This document shows positions 18,094 through 27,887 of a DNA stretch of 60,233 bases, in pieces (position 1 is the stretch's first letter; each line of letters begins with the position of its first letter). Under the pieces are notes generated by a model that searched no databases, was not told where the DNA came from, and saw only the letters and a list, made by a program, of their open reading frames with translations. This DNA is from an uncultured Bacteroides sp. (GTDB lineage: Bacteria > Bacteroidota > Bacteroidia > Bacteroidales > Bacteroidaceae). A program made the translations under genes and the position numbers. The stretch covers positions 1 through 60,233 of the forward strand of contig CALADS010000087.1 of NCBI GenBank assembly GCA_937890825.1, read 5' to 3'.

Positions 18094-20457
18094 ATGAGTA
18101 TGATGAAACGAAGAATAATATATCTGTTAGGATGGCTGGTGTTGGCCGCTTGTTCTACAACCAAACATTTGCCCGAGGGAGAAATACTCTATACAGGGCA
18201 GAAAGCAATGATTGTAGCCAACCGTAGCAATACACGGGTAGGAGAGATAGCCATGGAAGAAGTAGAAGCTGCCTTGGCCACGGCTCCCAACAATGCCGTA
18301 CTGGGAAGTTCGTCTGTACGTTGGCCTTTGCCTATAGGCCTTTGGTTCTATAACGGATTCGAACGGTATGAAAAAGGGGTAGGACGCTGGATATTCAACC
18401 GTTTTGCAGCAAAGCCGGTTCTGATGTCGACCGTCAATCCGGATATTCGGCAAAAGGTGGCTATGAATATCCTGCGCGACTATGGCTATTTTAATGCTCG
18501 GGTAGGCTACCAGACTTTCATTAATCCTAAGGATTCGCTGAAAGCCAAGGTGCAATACACAGTAGATATGCAAAATCCGTACGTGATAGATACCGTGTCT
18601 TATCGCGGATTCAGCAAGCGTACGATGCGCATCATGGAAATGAGCCGCAGGCATTCATTGATACATGCAGGACAGCAGTTCAATATCCTGGATTTGGATG
18701 GAGAACGTTCGCGGGTCAGTGAATTGCTGCGCAATGTAGGTTGCTATTATTTTCGGCCGGATTACCTTACTTTTCAGGCCGATACCACTTTAGTGCCTGG
18801 CGGACATGTGGCTATGCGCATGGTTCCCGTGCCTGGTATTCCTACCGATGCTCAAAGGCCTTTTTACGTAGGAAATGCGTCTTTCTTCCTGTTGGGAAAA
18901 AACGGTGAAATGCCGAACGACAGTTTGCATTATCAAGGGTTGAAGATTTATTACCACGATAAATTGAAGGTGCGTCCCAACATGATACACCGCTGGCTGA
19001 ACTATCGCGGATACCGCATGAAGCGACAGATGACGGACAGTGCCGGGTTGGCGCGGAGGCGTTCTTTCGAAAAACTATACAGTGCCTATCGCCAGAACCG
19101 CATCCAAACCCGCTTGTCCAGTGTCGGTATTTTCAGATATCTGGAGATGAAATATGTTCCCCGTGATTCTGCCCTCGTATCCGATACGCTGGATGTAAAT
19201 GTAATAGCCATGCTCGATAAACCTTATGATGCAGAGTTGGATTTTAATATGAAGATGAAAAGTAATAATCAGATGGGACCTGGTGCTTCGTTTACGGTGA
19301 CCAAGAACAATGTGTTCGGGGGTGGTGAAACCTGGAATGTAAAACTGGATGGTTCCTATGAGTGGCAGACCGGTAAAGGAAGTTCTTCACTGATGAACAG
19401 TTATGAAATCGGCTTATCCACTTCGTTGACTTTCCCTCGGGTTGTTTTTCCAAAAATGGGGGGTAGAGAGTACGACTTTCCGGCTTCTACTACCTTTCGT
19501 CTGTATATAGACCAATTAAATCGGGCCAAATATTACAAGCTGCTGGCTTTCGGTGGAAATGCCACCTATGATTTTCAACCCAAGATTACCAGCAAACATA
19601 GTTTTACTCCCTTTAAATTGACCTTTAATGTCTTGCGAGACCCTACACAAGCTTTTCAAGACTTACAGGCAGAGAATCCGGCATTGTATGTGAGTTTGCG
19701 TAATCAATTTATTCCTACGTTGGAGTATACGTATACGTACGATAATGCCGTTGTAAAAAGTGTACGTCACCCTATCTGGTGGCAGACTACTGTTGCCTCT
19801 GCCGGTAACCTCACTTCTGTGATTTACCGTCTGTGCGGACAACCCTTCAGCGAGCGCGACAAACGTCTGTTGGGGGTTCCGTTCGCCCAGTATCTCAAAC
19901 TGAATACCGAGTTTCGTTATAAATATAAGATAGACAAGAATCAGGCATTGGCCTCTAGGATAGCTGCCGGTGTCATTTGGTCGTATGGCAATGCTACTAC
20001 CGCTCCCTATACCGAACAGTTTTATCTGGGAGGTGCCAATAGCGTGCGTGCATTTACAGCCCGTAACATAGGCCCGGGAGGCTATCCGCCCGATGAAGAC
20101 AATAAATATTCTTTCATTAATCATGTGGGAGATATTCGGCTGGAAGCCAATTTAGAATACCGTTTCCGTATTATCAGCGATTTGCACGGTGCCATTTTTC
20201 TAGACGCGGGCAATGTGTGGCTGATGCGCAAGGATGAAACTCGTCCGGGCGGTGAGCTAAGATTGAAGGATTTTTGGAAGCAGATAGCCTTGGGCACAGG
20301 GGCAGGCTTACGCTATGATTTGGATTTTCTCGTCTTCCGTTTGGATTGTGGTGTAGGATTACATAATCCCTATGACACGGGCAAGTCCGGTTATTACAAC
20401 ATTCCCAAATTCAAAGACGGTCTGGCTCTCCATTTTGCCATCGGTTATCCGTTTTAG
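18094..20457 (+). CDS. tamL: TamL: BamA/TamA-family outer-membrane lipoprotein
   Basis: A 787-residue protein. The N-terminus carries a lipoprotein signal (LVLAAC, lipidated at C20), followed by STTKHLPEGE, the usual opening of the Bacteroidota lipoprotein form of TamA known as TamL. Residues of about 30-360 hold POTRA-like repeats. The last 400 residues are an Omp85 beta-barrel, with the conserved segment FYLGGANSVRAFTARNIGPG and a C-terminal strand ending in phenylalanine (HFAIGYPF). It is paired with tamB and should be its outer-membrane partner. A long hairpin terminator follows. Confidence 0.9.
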   Translation: MSMMKRRIIYLLGWLVLAACSTTKHLPEGEILYTGQKAMIVANRSNTRVGEIAMEEVEAALATAPNNAVLGSSSVRWPLPIGLWFYNGFERYEKGVGRWIFNRFAAKPVLMSTVNPDIRQKVAMNILRDYGYFNARVGYQTFINPKDSLKAKVQYTVDMQNPYVIDTVSYRGFSKRTMRIMEMSRRHSLIHAGQQFNILDLDGERSRVSELLRNVGCYYFRPDYLTFQADTTLVPGGHVAMRMVPVPGIPTDAQRPFYVGNASFFLLGKNGEMPNDSLHYQGLKIYYHDKLKVRPNMIHRWLNYRGYRMKRQMTDSAGLARRRSFEKLYSAYRQNRIQTRLSSVGIFRYLEMKYVPRDSALVSDTLDVNVIAMLDKPYDAELDFNMKMKSNNQMGPGASFTVTKNNVFGGGETWNVKLDGSYEWQTGKGSSSLMNSYEIGLSTSLTFPRVVFPKMGGREYDFPASTTFRLYIDQLNRAKYYKLLAFGGNATYDFQPKITSKHSFTPFKLTFNVLRDPTQAFQDLQAENPALYVSLRNQFIPTLEYTYTYDNAVVKSVRHPIWWQTTVASAGNLTSVIYRLCGQPFSERDKRLLGVPFAQYLKLNTEFRYKYKIDKNQALASRIAAGVIWSYGNATTAPYTEQFYLGGANSVRAFTARNIGPGGYPPDEDNKYSFINHVGDIRLEANLEYRFRIISDLHGAIFLDAGNVWLMRKDETRPGGELRLKDFWKQIALGTGAGLRYDLDFLVFRLDCGVGLHNPYDTGKSGYYNIPKFKDGLALHFAIGYPF

Positions 20458-20481
20458 TGGATTGTAGATTATTTGGACTAA

Positions 20482-20530
20482 AAACGTCAAAGAATGAATA
20501 ATAATTGCGCTTTCTTTGACGTTTATTTTT
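20482..20530 (+). terminator. Terminator of tamB-tamL
   Basis: Perfect 12-bp arms AAACGTCAAAGA (20482-20493) and TCTTTGACGTTT (20513-20524), 19-nt loop, then ATTTTT. Confidence 0.75.
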
Positions 20531-20531
20531 G

Positions 20532-20539
20532 TACATTTG
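20532..20539 (+). promoter_or_regulatory. -7 box of the nucleotidyltransferase gene
   Basis: TACATTTG matches TAnnTTTG exactly, 49 nt before the ATG at 20589 and directly after the preceding terminator. Confidence 0.6.
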
Positions 20540-20588
20540 TGGCGTTATCAAGATTTGATGGTACTAACCTTTTAAAATAATTACTGAT

Positions 20589-21503
20589 ATGAAACCAACT
20601 TTATTTTTATTGGCGGCAGGAATGGGTAGCCGTTACGGTGGTCTAAAACAACTCGATGGACTGGGTCCCAACGGCGAAACTATCATGGACTATTCTATTT
20701 ATGATGCCATTAACGCCGGTTTTGGCAAACTGGTGTTTGTTATCCGCAAAGACTTTGAAGACGACTTCCGCAAGAAAATCATCTCTAAATACGAAGGTCA
20801 TATTCCGTGTGAACTGGTGTTCCAGGATTTGAATACACTGCCCGAAGGATTTACTTGTCCGGCCGACCGTACTAAACCTTGGGGAACCAATCATGCTGTA
20901 ATGATGGGTGCTGATGCTATCAAGGAACCGTTTGCTGTAATCAACTGTGATGACTTTTATGGCAGCGACTCATTCAAGGTAATGGGTAAATTCCTTTCAG
21001 AACTTCCAGAAGGTGCCAAGAATACTTATTCAATGGTAGGATTCCGTGTAGGCAATACGTTGAGCGAAAGCGGTACTGTATCTCGTGGCGTATGTACCAC
21101 CGACGAGAACAATCACTTGACTTCTGTAGTAGAGCGCACCAAAATCCAGCGTATCGACGGCGAAGTGAAATACATCGATGACAACGGTGAATGGACTGCT
21201 ACTGCCGACAATACACCGGTCAGCATGAATTTCTGGGGCTTTACTCCCGATTACTTTGACTATAGCAAGGAATTCTTCAAGACTTTCCTGAGCGATCCGA
21301 AGAATATGGAGAACCTGAAGAGTGAATTCTTTATTCCGTTGATGGTGGATAAACTGATTACCGACGGTACTGCTACAGTGGAAGTATTGGATACGGCCAG
21401 CAAGTGGTTCGGCGTTACCTATCCGGAAGACCGCCAGGATGTGGTAGATAAAATTAAGGCTTTGGTAGATGCCGGTGAATATCCTGAAAAACTGTTCAAG
21501 TAA
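20589..21503 (+). CDS. Sugar-phosphate nucleotidyltransferase
   Basis: A 304-residue cytoplasmic enzyme. The N-terminal signature LLAAGMGSRYGGLKQL is the nucleotide-binding loop of NDP-sugar pyrophosphorylases, and AVINCDDFYG near residue 120 has the metal-binding aspartates. It would join a sugar 1-phosphate to a nucleoside triphosphate to give an activated sugar. The sequence does not settle which sugar or nucleotide is used, and no glycan biosynthesis genes lie beside it. It has its own promoter box and terminator, so it is probably a single-gene unit. Confidence 0.85.
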   Translation: MKPTLFLLAAGMGSRYGGLKQLDGLGPNGETIMDYSIYDAINAGFGKLVFVIRKDFEDDFRKKIISKYEGHIPCELVFQDLNTLPEGFTCPADRTKPWGTNHAVMMGADAIKEPFAVINCDDFYGSDSFKVMGKFLSELPEGAKNTYSMVGFRVGNTLSESGTVSRGVCTTDENNHLTSVVERTKIQRIDGEVKYIDDNGEWTATADNTPVSMNFWGFTPDYFDYSKEFFKTFLSDPKNMENLKSEFFIPLMVDKLITDGTATVEVLDTASKWFGVTYPEDRQDVVDKIKALVDAGEYPEKLFK

Positions 21504-21526
21504 ATCAGAATACAGTATAGCATTTC

Positions 21527-21567
21527 AGCCGTGTGAAGAGCAGATTGTTTTTTCACACGGCTTTTTT
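21527..21567 (+). terminator. Terminator of the nucleotidyltransferase gene
   Basis: Perfect 11-bp arms AGCCGTGTGAA (21527-21537) and TTCACACGGCT (21552-21562), 14-nt loop, followed by TTTTT. Confidence 0.88.
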
Positions 21568-21670
21568 ATGTGCTTACTCTATGTAGGCGTGTAGAACTTG
21601 GCCGTTTGTCGGATGGATATGGCTGTTTTTTCTTCAGCACGCAGCATGAAAACTTCAAGAAGCTGGGATT

Positions 21671-21764
21671 AAACTATAAACGGCGGTGTCGTTTATATAA
21701 ACAGCAGTGCCGTTTATATAATCAGCATCGTCGTTTATACAAACGGCAGTGCCGTTTATAGTTT
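21671..21764. repeat. 21-bp palindromic repeat array
   Basis: Three complete 21-bp units start at 21690, 21711 and 21732 (the first begins CGTTTATATAAACAGCAG), with a partial fourth at 21753. Each holds a self-complementary core such as GTTTATATAAAC. The whole array is bounded by the outer inverted repeat AAACTATAAACGGC (21671-21684) and GCCGTTTATAGTTT (21751-21764). It fills part of the 416-bp gap between the nucleotidyltransferase and the lyase gene. The rest of the gap holds a terminator, a -7 box and no credible gene. Confidence 0.8.
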
Positions 21765-21880
21765 TTAGTTTTGTTCGTAGAGTTTGGAAACAACCTTTTT
21801 AAAGTATAGTTGCAAAGGCAAATACCTTTGTTTGCTGTATGTAAGTCATCAGTTAATACAAACCGATTGCTGCTTTTGAG

Positions 21881-21888
21881 TATTTTTG
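21881..21888 (+). promoter_or_regulatory. -7 box of the heparinase-like lyase gene
   Basis: TATTTTTG matches TAnnTTTG exactly, 31 nt before the ATG at 21920. Confidence 0.5.
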
Positions 21889-21919
21889 TCGATGCGTTCG
21901 TATAAATGAATAAACTATA

Positions 21920-24703
21920 ATGTCAGTAAGAATGAATGTAAATAGAATAACATGGTTTGCAGGTCTGTTAGGACTTGTCTTTATGTTGTCTGTCTGCCCT
22001 GTTATGGCAGGCGTGTCGGCTCCTCATCCACGCTACCTTACTACCTCGTCCGGTAAGGAAACAACTTGGAATTTAATAAAGCAGGAGAAATGGGCAAAAG
22101 ATGTATTTGAAAAACTGAAACAGCGTACGGAAATTTATCTGTTACGTACAGATACCCAACCCGACTGGCTCTATTCACGTTTGGCCATGTATTGGCATTC
22201 GCATGCCACTGAAGTGTATGTAAGGGGAGAAATTTTTGACCATGCAGGAGGTGTCACAGCCCCCGTTCCTACCGTTCGATATACAGGCACAAGAAGTGTG
22301 GTGGCTACCCATGGCAGACCTCGCCTGGAAGATGTGGTGCCTTACGATGACTCGCCGGAAGGTTTGGTTACTTTTTGCAACAATGCCTTACCGGGCAGGC
22401 CAATGGAGAAGGTGCATCCGGCCAAAACCGGTAGGAATATTGAATCCTTGAACCGGGAAATCATGGGAATAGCGCGCGATGCAGCCTTCTTGTATTGGAT
22501 GACGGATGATGAGCGTTACGCACGCTTGGCAGCAGGGGTGTTTGATACCTACATGCAAGGTATCTATTATCGGAATGTGCCGGTTGATTTGAATCACGGT
22601 CATCAGCAGACACTGGTAGGAATGAGTTCCTTTGAAGTGATTCATGAAGACATCCTGCATGAAATTGTTCCTCTATACGATTTCTTATACAGCTATCTGA
22701 AAAAACACTATACTGACAAAATGTCTATTTATGCCGGTGCATTCAAGAAATGGGCGGAGAATATTATAGCCAATGGCGTGCCCCATAACAACTGGAATCT
22801 GATGCAGGCCCGTTATGTGATGGACATTGCTATGATACTGGAACCGGATGACACGTATCCCGACCATAAAGGCAGTGACTATTACATTGATTATGTACTG
22901 AACCGTTCCAGCATCCGGCAGTGGAGTCTGAAGCGGCTGGCTGATTACGGTTACGATGGGCAGACAGGTATCTGGGCGGAGTGTCCTGGATACAGTCAGG
23001 TAGTGTTGAATGACTATACCGGTTTTACTACTCTCTTCGACCGCAATCTGAAGTTCGACCTTACCACTGAATTGCCGGTGATTAAGAAAGCGGTGGCTGC
23101 TACTCCTCAATATCTTTTTCCGAACCGTATGCTATGCGGTTTTGGTGATACACACCCCGGACATCTGAATCAGGTTCCCATAATCCGTATGATACAGAAT
23201 GCCCAGGCACATGGCAAGAAAGAACAAGAAGTCTTTTTTACAGCCATGTTGAAATGCTTTAATCCGGATGCCGGAAGCACTGATGGACTGAAGAAACAGG
23301 TACGGGTGGCAGTGACTTCCTTCTTTGAAGACAAGCCTTTGGAGGTGAAGGCGGATATACCTGCCGGCAGTATAGAAGATTATGTGTCTCCTATGTTCTA
23401 TGCTCCCAATGTGTCTTGGCTGGTGCAACGCAACGGAATGGATGCCCGGCATAGCTTGATGATTTCACAAAATGCCAGCGAAGGAAACCATATGCATGCC
23501 AATGGGCTTTCTATGGAACTTTACGGTAAAGGCTATGTATTGGGTCCTGATGCAGGCATTGGAAAGTCAGGCTATAGTGGCTTGGATTATTTGGAATACT
23601 ATTCTCAGTTTCCCAGCCACAATACGGTGTGTGTGGATGGCATTTCATCTTATCCGGTGATGAAGAGTAATCATTCGTTTGAGCTGATGTCTTGCTTTCC
23701 TGAGCCTTCTGTAGCAAAAGCCGGTAGTTCCGACAAGTTTCCTACAGTGACCTACAGCCAACTTTATTTCCGTGAATCGGAAAGTTGTGCAGATCAAATT
23801 CGCCTTATGGGTATTGTGAGTACGCAAACCGGGAAGGGATACTATGTAGATGTGTTCCGTAGCCGCAAGGCAAAGGGGGGTGATAAAATGCACGATTACT
23901 TTTATCACAACTTAGGACAAACTCAACATTTGACGGCTGCCGACGGAACAGATTTATGTTTGCAGCCTACCGAGGAATTGGCTTTTGCAGGAGCGCATCT
24001 GTATGCTTACTCTTACTTGTTCGATAAAAAATGTGCTGTTTCAGATAAGGATATCCAAAGTCGTTTTACTATGCAGATGCCCGATGGCGATGATATATCT
24101 ATGAATCTGTGGATGAAAGGAGAAAAGCAGCGCACGATATTTACAGCCTTGGCACCCATGACCGAAGGATTGAGCCGTATTCCAGGAATGCCTTATGATA
24201 TCAAAAGTCAGCCTACCTTGACATTTGTAGCACGTCAGCAGGGCGAAGCCTGGACACGTCCTTTTGTTGCGGTCTATGAACCAACTTCGGTGAAAGAGCC
24301 GGGAACTATTCGTTCGGTTACTTATCCCACTGTTAATTCTGCTCATCCAGGAAGTCATGTAGGAATATGTGTGGAGCATCACGACGGACAGAAAGATTAT
24401 ATCTATTCCTCGGATGAGGCTGACCGGGAAGCTACCCTAGCCGGACAGTTGAAAGTTGCTGGTACGTATGCTCTATGGAGCAGCAGGCAGGGAAGTGAAA
24501 ACATTGTTTTTTTGGGGAATGGTACTTATCTTCAGACTCCTCATGTAACGGTTCGTTCCAAGCAGCCGGTCAATGTGCTATTGGAACGGAAGGTCGATGG
24601 TTGGTATTGTACATCAACAGGTGCTTGCCAAATTATTTTGCAAGGGAAAAAACTACAAGTGACAGGGAATACGAGTAAAAAACTCTTTTTTGCCATCAGA
24701 TAG
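21920..24703 (+). CDS. Heparinase II/III-family polysaccharide lyase-like protein
   Basis: A 927-residue secreted protein with a signal peptide ending near PVMAG (about residue 30). Residues of about 60-420 are a helical toroid, with HNNWNLMQARYVMDIA as a likely substrate-binding segment. The central heparinase II/III region contains GNHMHANGLSMELYGKG and SQFPSHNTVCVDG, and the last 300 residues are beta-rich. Family members cleave uronic-acid-containing glycans by beta-elimination. The histidines in NHMHANG and the asparagine in HNNW are candidate catalytic or binding residues. It precedes the AraC-type sensor by 62 bp and starts the polysaccharide region. The substrate is unknown. Confidence 0.78.
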   Translation: MSVRMNVNRITWFAGLLGLVFMLSVCPVMAGVSAPHPRYLTTSSGKETTWNLIKQEKWAKDVFEKLKQRTEIYLLRTDTQPDWLYSRLAMYWHSHATEVYVRGEIFDHAGGVTAPVPTVRYTGTRSVVATHGRPRLEDVVPYDDSPEGLVTFCNNALPGRPMEKVHPAKTGRNIESLNREIMGIARDAAFLYWMTDDERYARLAAGVFDTYMQGIYYRNVPVDLNHGHQQTLVGMSSFEVIHEDILHEIVPLYDFLYSYLKKHYTDKMSIYAGAFKKWAENIIANGVPHNNWNLMQARYVMDIAMILEPDDTYPDHKGSDYYIDYVLNRSSIRQWSLKRLADYGYDGQTGIWAECPGYSQVVLNDYTGFTTLFDRNLKFDLTTELPVIKKAVAATPQYLFPNRMLCGFGDTHPGHLNQVPIIRMIQNAQAHGKKEQEVFFTAMLKCFNPDAGSTDGLKKQVRVAVTSFFEDKPLEVKADIPAGSIEDYVSPMFYAPNVSWLVQRNGMDARHSLMISQNASEGNHMHANGLSMELYGKGYVLGPDAGIGKSGYSGLDYLEYYSQFPSHNTVCVDGISSYPVMKSNHSFELMSCFPEPSVAKAGSSDKFPTVTYSQLYFRESESCADQIRLMGIVSTQTGKGYYVDVFRSRKAKGGDKMHDYFYHNLGQTQHLTAADGTDLCLQPTEELAFAGAHLYAYSYLFDKKCAVSDKDIQSRFTMQMPDGDDISMNLWMKGEKQRTIFTALAPMTEGLSRIPGMPYDIKSQPTLTFVARQQGEAWTRPFVAVYEPTSVKEPGTIRSVTYPTVNSAHPGSHVGICVEHHDGQKDYIYSSDEADREATLAGQLKVAGTYALWSSRQGSENIVFLGNGTYLQTPHVTVRSKQPVNVLLERKVDGWYCTSTGACQIILQGKKLQVTGNTSKKLFFAIR

Positions 24704-24726
24704 CGTTCTCTTTGGAACATTTTCTT

Positions 24727-24734
24727 TATATTTG
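24727..24734 (+). promoter_or_regulatory. -7 box of the propeller/AraC regulator
   Basis: TATATTTG matches TAnnTTTG exactly, 30 nt before the ATG at 24765. A TTTG lies 12 nt upstream, closer than the usual 19-21. Confidence 0.5.
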
Positions 24735-24764
24735 TCCTGTTTCTAAGACTATGATACAGATAAT

Positions 24765-27542
24765 ATGAAAAGAATTTGGATGACCCTGTTGGTTCTTGCT
24801 GGTGTGCTGGCCTGTGCAGTAGTGCAGGCTGGTTCTGTTTCTTTCCGGGGTCTTTCTATATCCGACGGACTATCTGACTTGCTGATCAATGCACTTTATA
24901 AAGATGCCTCTGGCTATGTTTGGATAGGTACCGGCAATTCGCTCGACCGTTTTGACGGCATACATGTGCGGCGTTTCCCTATTCCGGGCACAGATGAGAA
25001 GCGGAAGCGTGTGCATGCCATAGCGCAAATGGCTGATGGTTCTTTGTGGATGGGTAATGGAATAGGGCTTTGGAGGGTAAGACAGAAGACAGGTTTGGAG
25101 CAAGTGGTTCCTGATAAAGTGAATGTTTCGGTTTATTCATTGTATAACCAGGGAGACACCCTTTATATTGGAACAGAGCGCGGGCTTTTTATTTATCATG
25201 AAGGTATATTTGATCATATCTTGTTAGAATCAAATGCTTTTGCATCAGCTAATGTGATACAGGGAATTTCTGCCGACTCTTCGGGTATGTTGTGGTTGGC
25301 CACCCGTAATGGTCTTTTTTCTTATTCACTGTCAGACCGTACAGTCATGCCTTATCATTATATTCTGTCAGAAAAACATCAGTGTTCGTTCCAACAGATA
25401 GTATGTGTGGGGCATCGGCTCTATCTGGGCACTATGGAACAAGGAATTGTAACTTTCGATATACCATCGCGCAGATTCGAACCCTATGTTAATGTGGGAT
25501 GCAACGTTATTTCCGCTTTATCTACCGATGGCGGGCAGATGTTGTATGTAGGTACAGACGGGAATGGTATACATTTTATAGATGTCAAAAAACGACAAGT
25601 GGTTCGTTCCTTTCGCCATGATGCCGGCGATGACGGCAGTCTGCGATCCAATTCTGTCTATTCTCTATTGGTGGATAAGGAGGGTATTATTTGGGCTGGT
25701 TTTTATCAGTTGGGGTTAGATTATACTCTCTATCAGAATAATCTGTTTTCTCTCTATGATTATCCTCCATTCTTCACTTCTAAGGATCTTCCTGTCCGGG
25801 CATTGAGCATACGAGGTGGCGAGAAACTGATAGGTTCACGCGATGGTCTGTTTTATATCAATGAAGAAAAACATCTTTTTAGAAGTTTTCAGGTACCCCA
25901 AATGCGGTCCAGTATGATATTCTGTATCGCTTTTTATCGGAATGAATATTATATAGGTACGTATGGAGGAGGTATGTATATCTTTGACCCTCGTACGCTG
26001 ACTTTGCGTGATTTTGACTCAACTGCGCAGTTGCCTTTTCTTTCAGGTCATATCTTTTCTCTTAGTATGGATGCCCAAGACAGGTTGTGGATAGGTACTT
26101 CTCAAGGATTATATTGTTACGACGGCGAAGATCAAATAGCACATTATACTAGTGCCAATTCCAAGTTACCTGAAGGAAATGTCTATGAAGTTTACTTTGA
26201 TTCTACAGGAAAAGGCTGGGTGTGTACGGAGAATGGAATGTGTATATGGGATTCTTCTGCCGGAAAACTGAGAACAGATTTTTTTCCGGAAGGTTTTATT
26301 CATCAAGAAAAAATTCGAGTAGTGTTTGAAGATTCTGAACATCAACTCTATTTTTTCCCAGATAAAGGGGCTTTGTTTGTATCAGATTTGTCAATGAATC
26401 ATTTCCGTCGGTTGGAACCAGGGACACCGCTGGACGGAAAAGATGGTTTGTTTATTATAGAAGATGGAAAGCATAATCTTTGGTTGGGAACCAGCAACGG
26501 TCTGTTTCGTTATAACAAGCAAGACCGATGGGTGCCCTATAATTTTATAGATGGCATTCCCAGCAATGTATTTACGCTTTGTCCACCTATGTTGGATGAG
26601 TCTGATAATTTGTGGCTGGGCAATACGAAGGGACTTTTGTGCACTAATCTTCATGATTTGAATCAGAAAGAACAAGCTCCTTATCCGTTGCGTGTGACCG
26701 ATATTCTTATCAACGGGGAGTCGGACACCTGTTCACTTATGTGTACCTCGCAAGGGGTTCCAGAAGTCAGTCTGAAATCTTCACAAAAAAACCTTACTTT
26801 TTGTATTTCAGATTTCAGCTTTTCCAAGCCGGTTTATATATCTTATGAATACCAACTGGAAGGAAAAGAAGATACCTGGCAGGTGGCTGAAGGAGTTTCA
26901 GAAGTGTCCTATTATGACTTGCCTTCCGGAACTTACCGTTTCAAAGTGCGCCGTATGGGCAAGCCTGAAACTGAAAAAACGGTTTTCGTTCAGATTGCCA
27001 CACCGTGGGGAATGTGGCTGCTGGCAGTTTGCTCGGTCGTGTTGCTTCTTGCAGCGGCCGGTTATCATTGGGTGCGCAGACGGAGCAGACGACAACAACG
27101 TACTATTACCGTTGACTTGATGCCTGTACAGGGAGCGGATACTGAGAGCAAACCCTTGCTGGATGAAAAATATAAGACATTGAATATCAGTTCTGATGAA
27201 TGCAAACGTTTGGCAGACAAACTCTACAAACTGATGCGTGTGGAAAAAGTCTATACCAATCCTGACCTGAAGGTTCCTGAACTGGCTGCCATGCTGGGTA
27301 TCTCGGCACATACCCTGTCCTATCTTTTCAATCAGCATTTGAAATGTCATTATTACGACTATCTCAACGATTTTCGTATAGCTGAATTCAAGTACTTGGC
27401 TCAGCAGGAAGAATATGCCAAATATACCTTAAGTGCTTTGGCGGAGCTGTGTGGTTTCAGTTCCCGTGCCTCTTTCTTCCGCTATTTCAAGAAAACTACC
27501 GGTATCACTCCCAATGAATACATCCGTAGTTTAAGGAAGTAG
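24765..27542 (+). CDS. Membrane-anchored beta-propeller sensor with AraC DNA-binding domain
   Basis: A 925-residue regulator. After a signal sequence come two-component-regulator propeller repeats (for example DASGYVWIGTG, MDAQDRLWIGTS and NLWLGTSNG). A Y_Y_Y domain follows around residues 680-735 (SYEYQLEGKEDTW), then one transmembrane segment at about 745-768. The C-terminal 110 residues are an AraC helix-turn-helix pair (LAAMLGISAHTLSYLF and LAELCGFSSRASFFRYFKK). The histidine kinase and receiver found between these parts in Bacteroides hybrid two-component sensors are absent. It should sense a glycan fragment in the periplasm and directly control the neighbouring polysaccharide genes, but the mechanism is inference. 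Confidence 0.88.
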   Translation: MKRIWMTLLVLAGVLACAVVQAGSVSFRGLSISDGLSDLLINALYKDASGYVWIGTGNSLDRFDGIHVRRFPIPGTDEKRKRVHAIAQMADGSLWMGNGIGLWRVRQKTGLEQVVPDKVNVSVYSLYNQGDTLYIGTERGLFIYHEGIFDHILLESNAFASANVIQGISADSSGMLWLATRNGLFSYSLSDRTVMPYHYILSEKHQCSFQQIVCVGHRLYLGTMEQGIVTFDIPSRRFEPYVNVGCNVISALSTDGGQMLYVGTDGNGIHFIDVKKRQVVRSFRHDAGDDGSLRSNSVYSLLVDKEGIIWAGFYQLGLDYTLYQNNLFSLYDYPPFFTSKDLPVRALSIRGGEKLIGSRDGLFYINEEKHLFRSFQVPQMRSSMIFCIAFYRNEYYIGTYGGGMYIFDPRTLTLRDFDSTAQLPFLSGHIFSLSMDAQDRLWIGTSQGLYCYDGEDQIAHYTSANSKLPEGNVYEVYFDSTGKGWVCTENGMCIWDSSAGKLRTDFFPEGFIHQEKIRVVFEDSEHQLYFFPDKGALFVSDLSMNHFRRLEPGTPLDGKDGLFIIEDGKHNLWLGTSNGLFRYNKQDRWVPYNFIDGIPSNVFTLCPPMLDESDNLWLGNTKGLLCTNLHDLNQKEQAPYPLRVTDILINGESDTCSLMCTSQGVPEVSLKSSQKNLTFCISDFSFSKPVYISYEYQLEGKEDTWQVAEGVSEVSYYDLPSGTYRFKVRRMGKPETEKTVFVQIATPWGMWLLAVCSVVLLLAAAGYHWVRRRSRRQQRTITVDLMPVQGADTESKPLLDEKYKTLNISSDECKRLADKLYKLMRVEKVYTNPDLKVPELAAMLGISAHTLSYLFNQHLKCHYYDYLNDFRIAEFKYLAQQEEYAKYTLSALAELCGFSSRASFFRYFKKTTGITPNEYIRSLRK

Positions 27543-27887
27543 ATGCAGCGGTCTCATTATTTTAGGTCATCATTTTATCGTTGTGCTTTATAAAATTCTA
27601 CTTGTAGTTTATGATTTTTTCTCCATGGATTTACAATGTTAAACCTGTAGGTTTTCAAGAGTAAAGCTTAAGCTAATTTTCTTATGTTGTGTATTTGTGC
27701 CGATGCTGTATGGTTCCTCCCCTGTGAAGGGATTGTTTTTTCTTATTAGTATGTTTTTCTGATGAAAGGTTCACCTCTTTCACCCTGAAAATCAGTAAGG
27801 CTCTGGTGAAAGGTGAAAAGAGGCTTTTGCCGTTTGCATGATGGTTATTTCTGCTCATTCCTTTTTAATTCATTGTCTATAATCGTA
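27543..27887. other. Gene-free intergenic region with one imperfect hairpin
   Basis: No credible gene lies between the AraC-type regulator and the sigma module. The only structure seen is an inverted repeat, CTTTCACC (27777-27784) with GGTGAAAG (27805-27812), partly extended on each side by TTCACCT and AGGTGAA. It could be a weak terminator or an operator. Confidence 0.5.

Noticed and set aside
21570..21761. Frame encoding repeated RRCRLYKQQ-like heptads
   Set aside because: The repeats come from translating the 21-bp DNA array; the frame begins in the preceding terminator region.
21690..21764. Possible CRISPR array
   Set aside because: The 21-bp units are directly adjacent with no spacers, and no cas genes are present.
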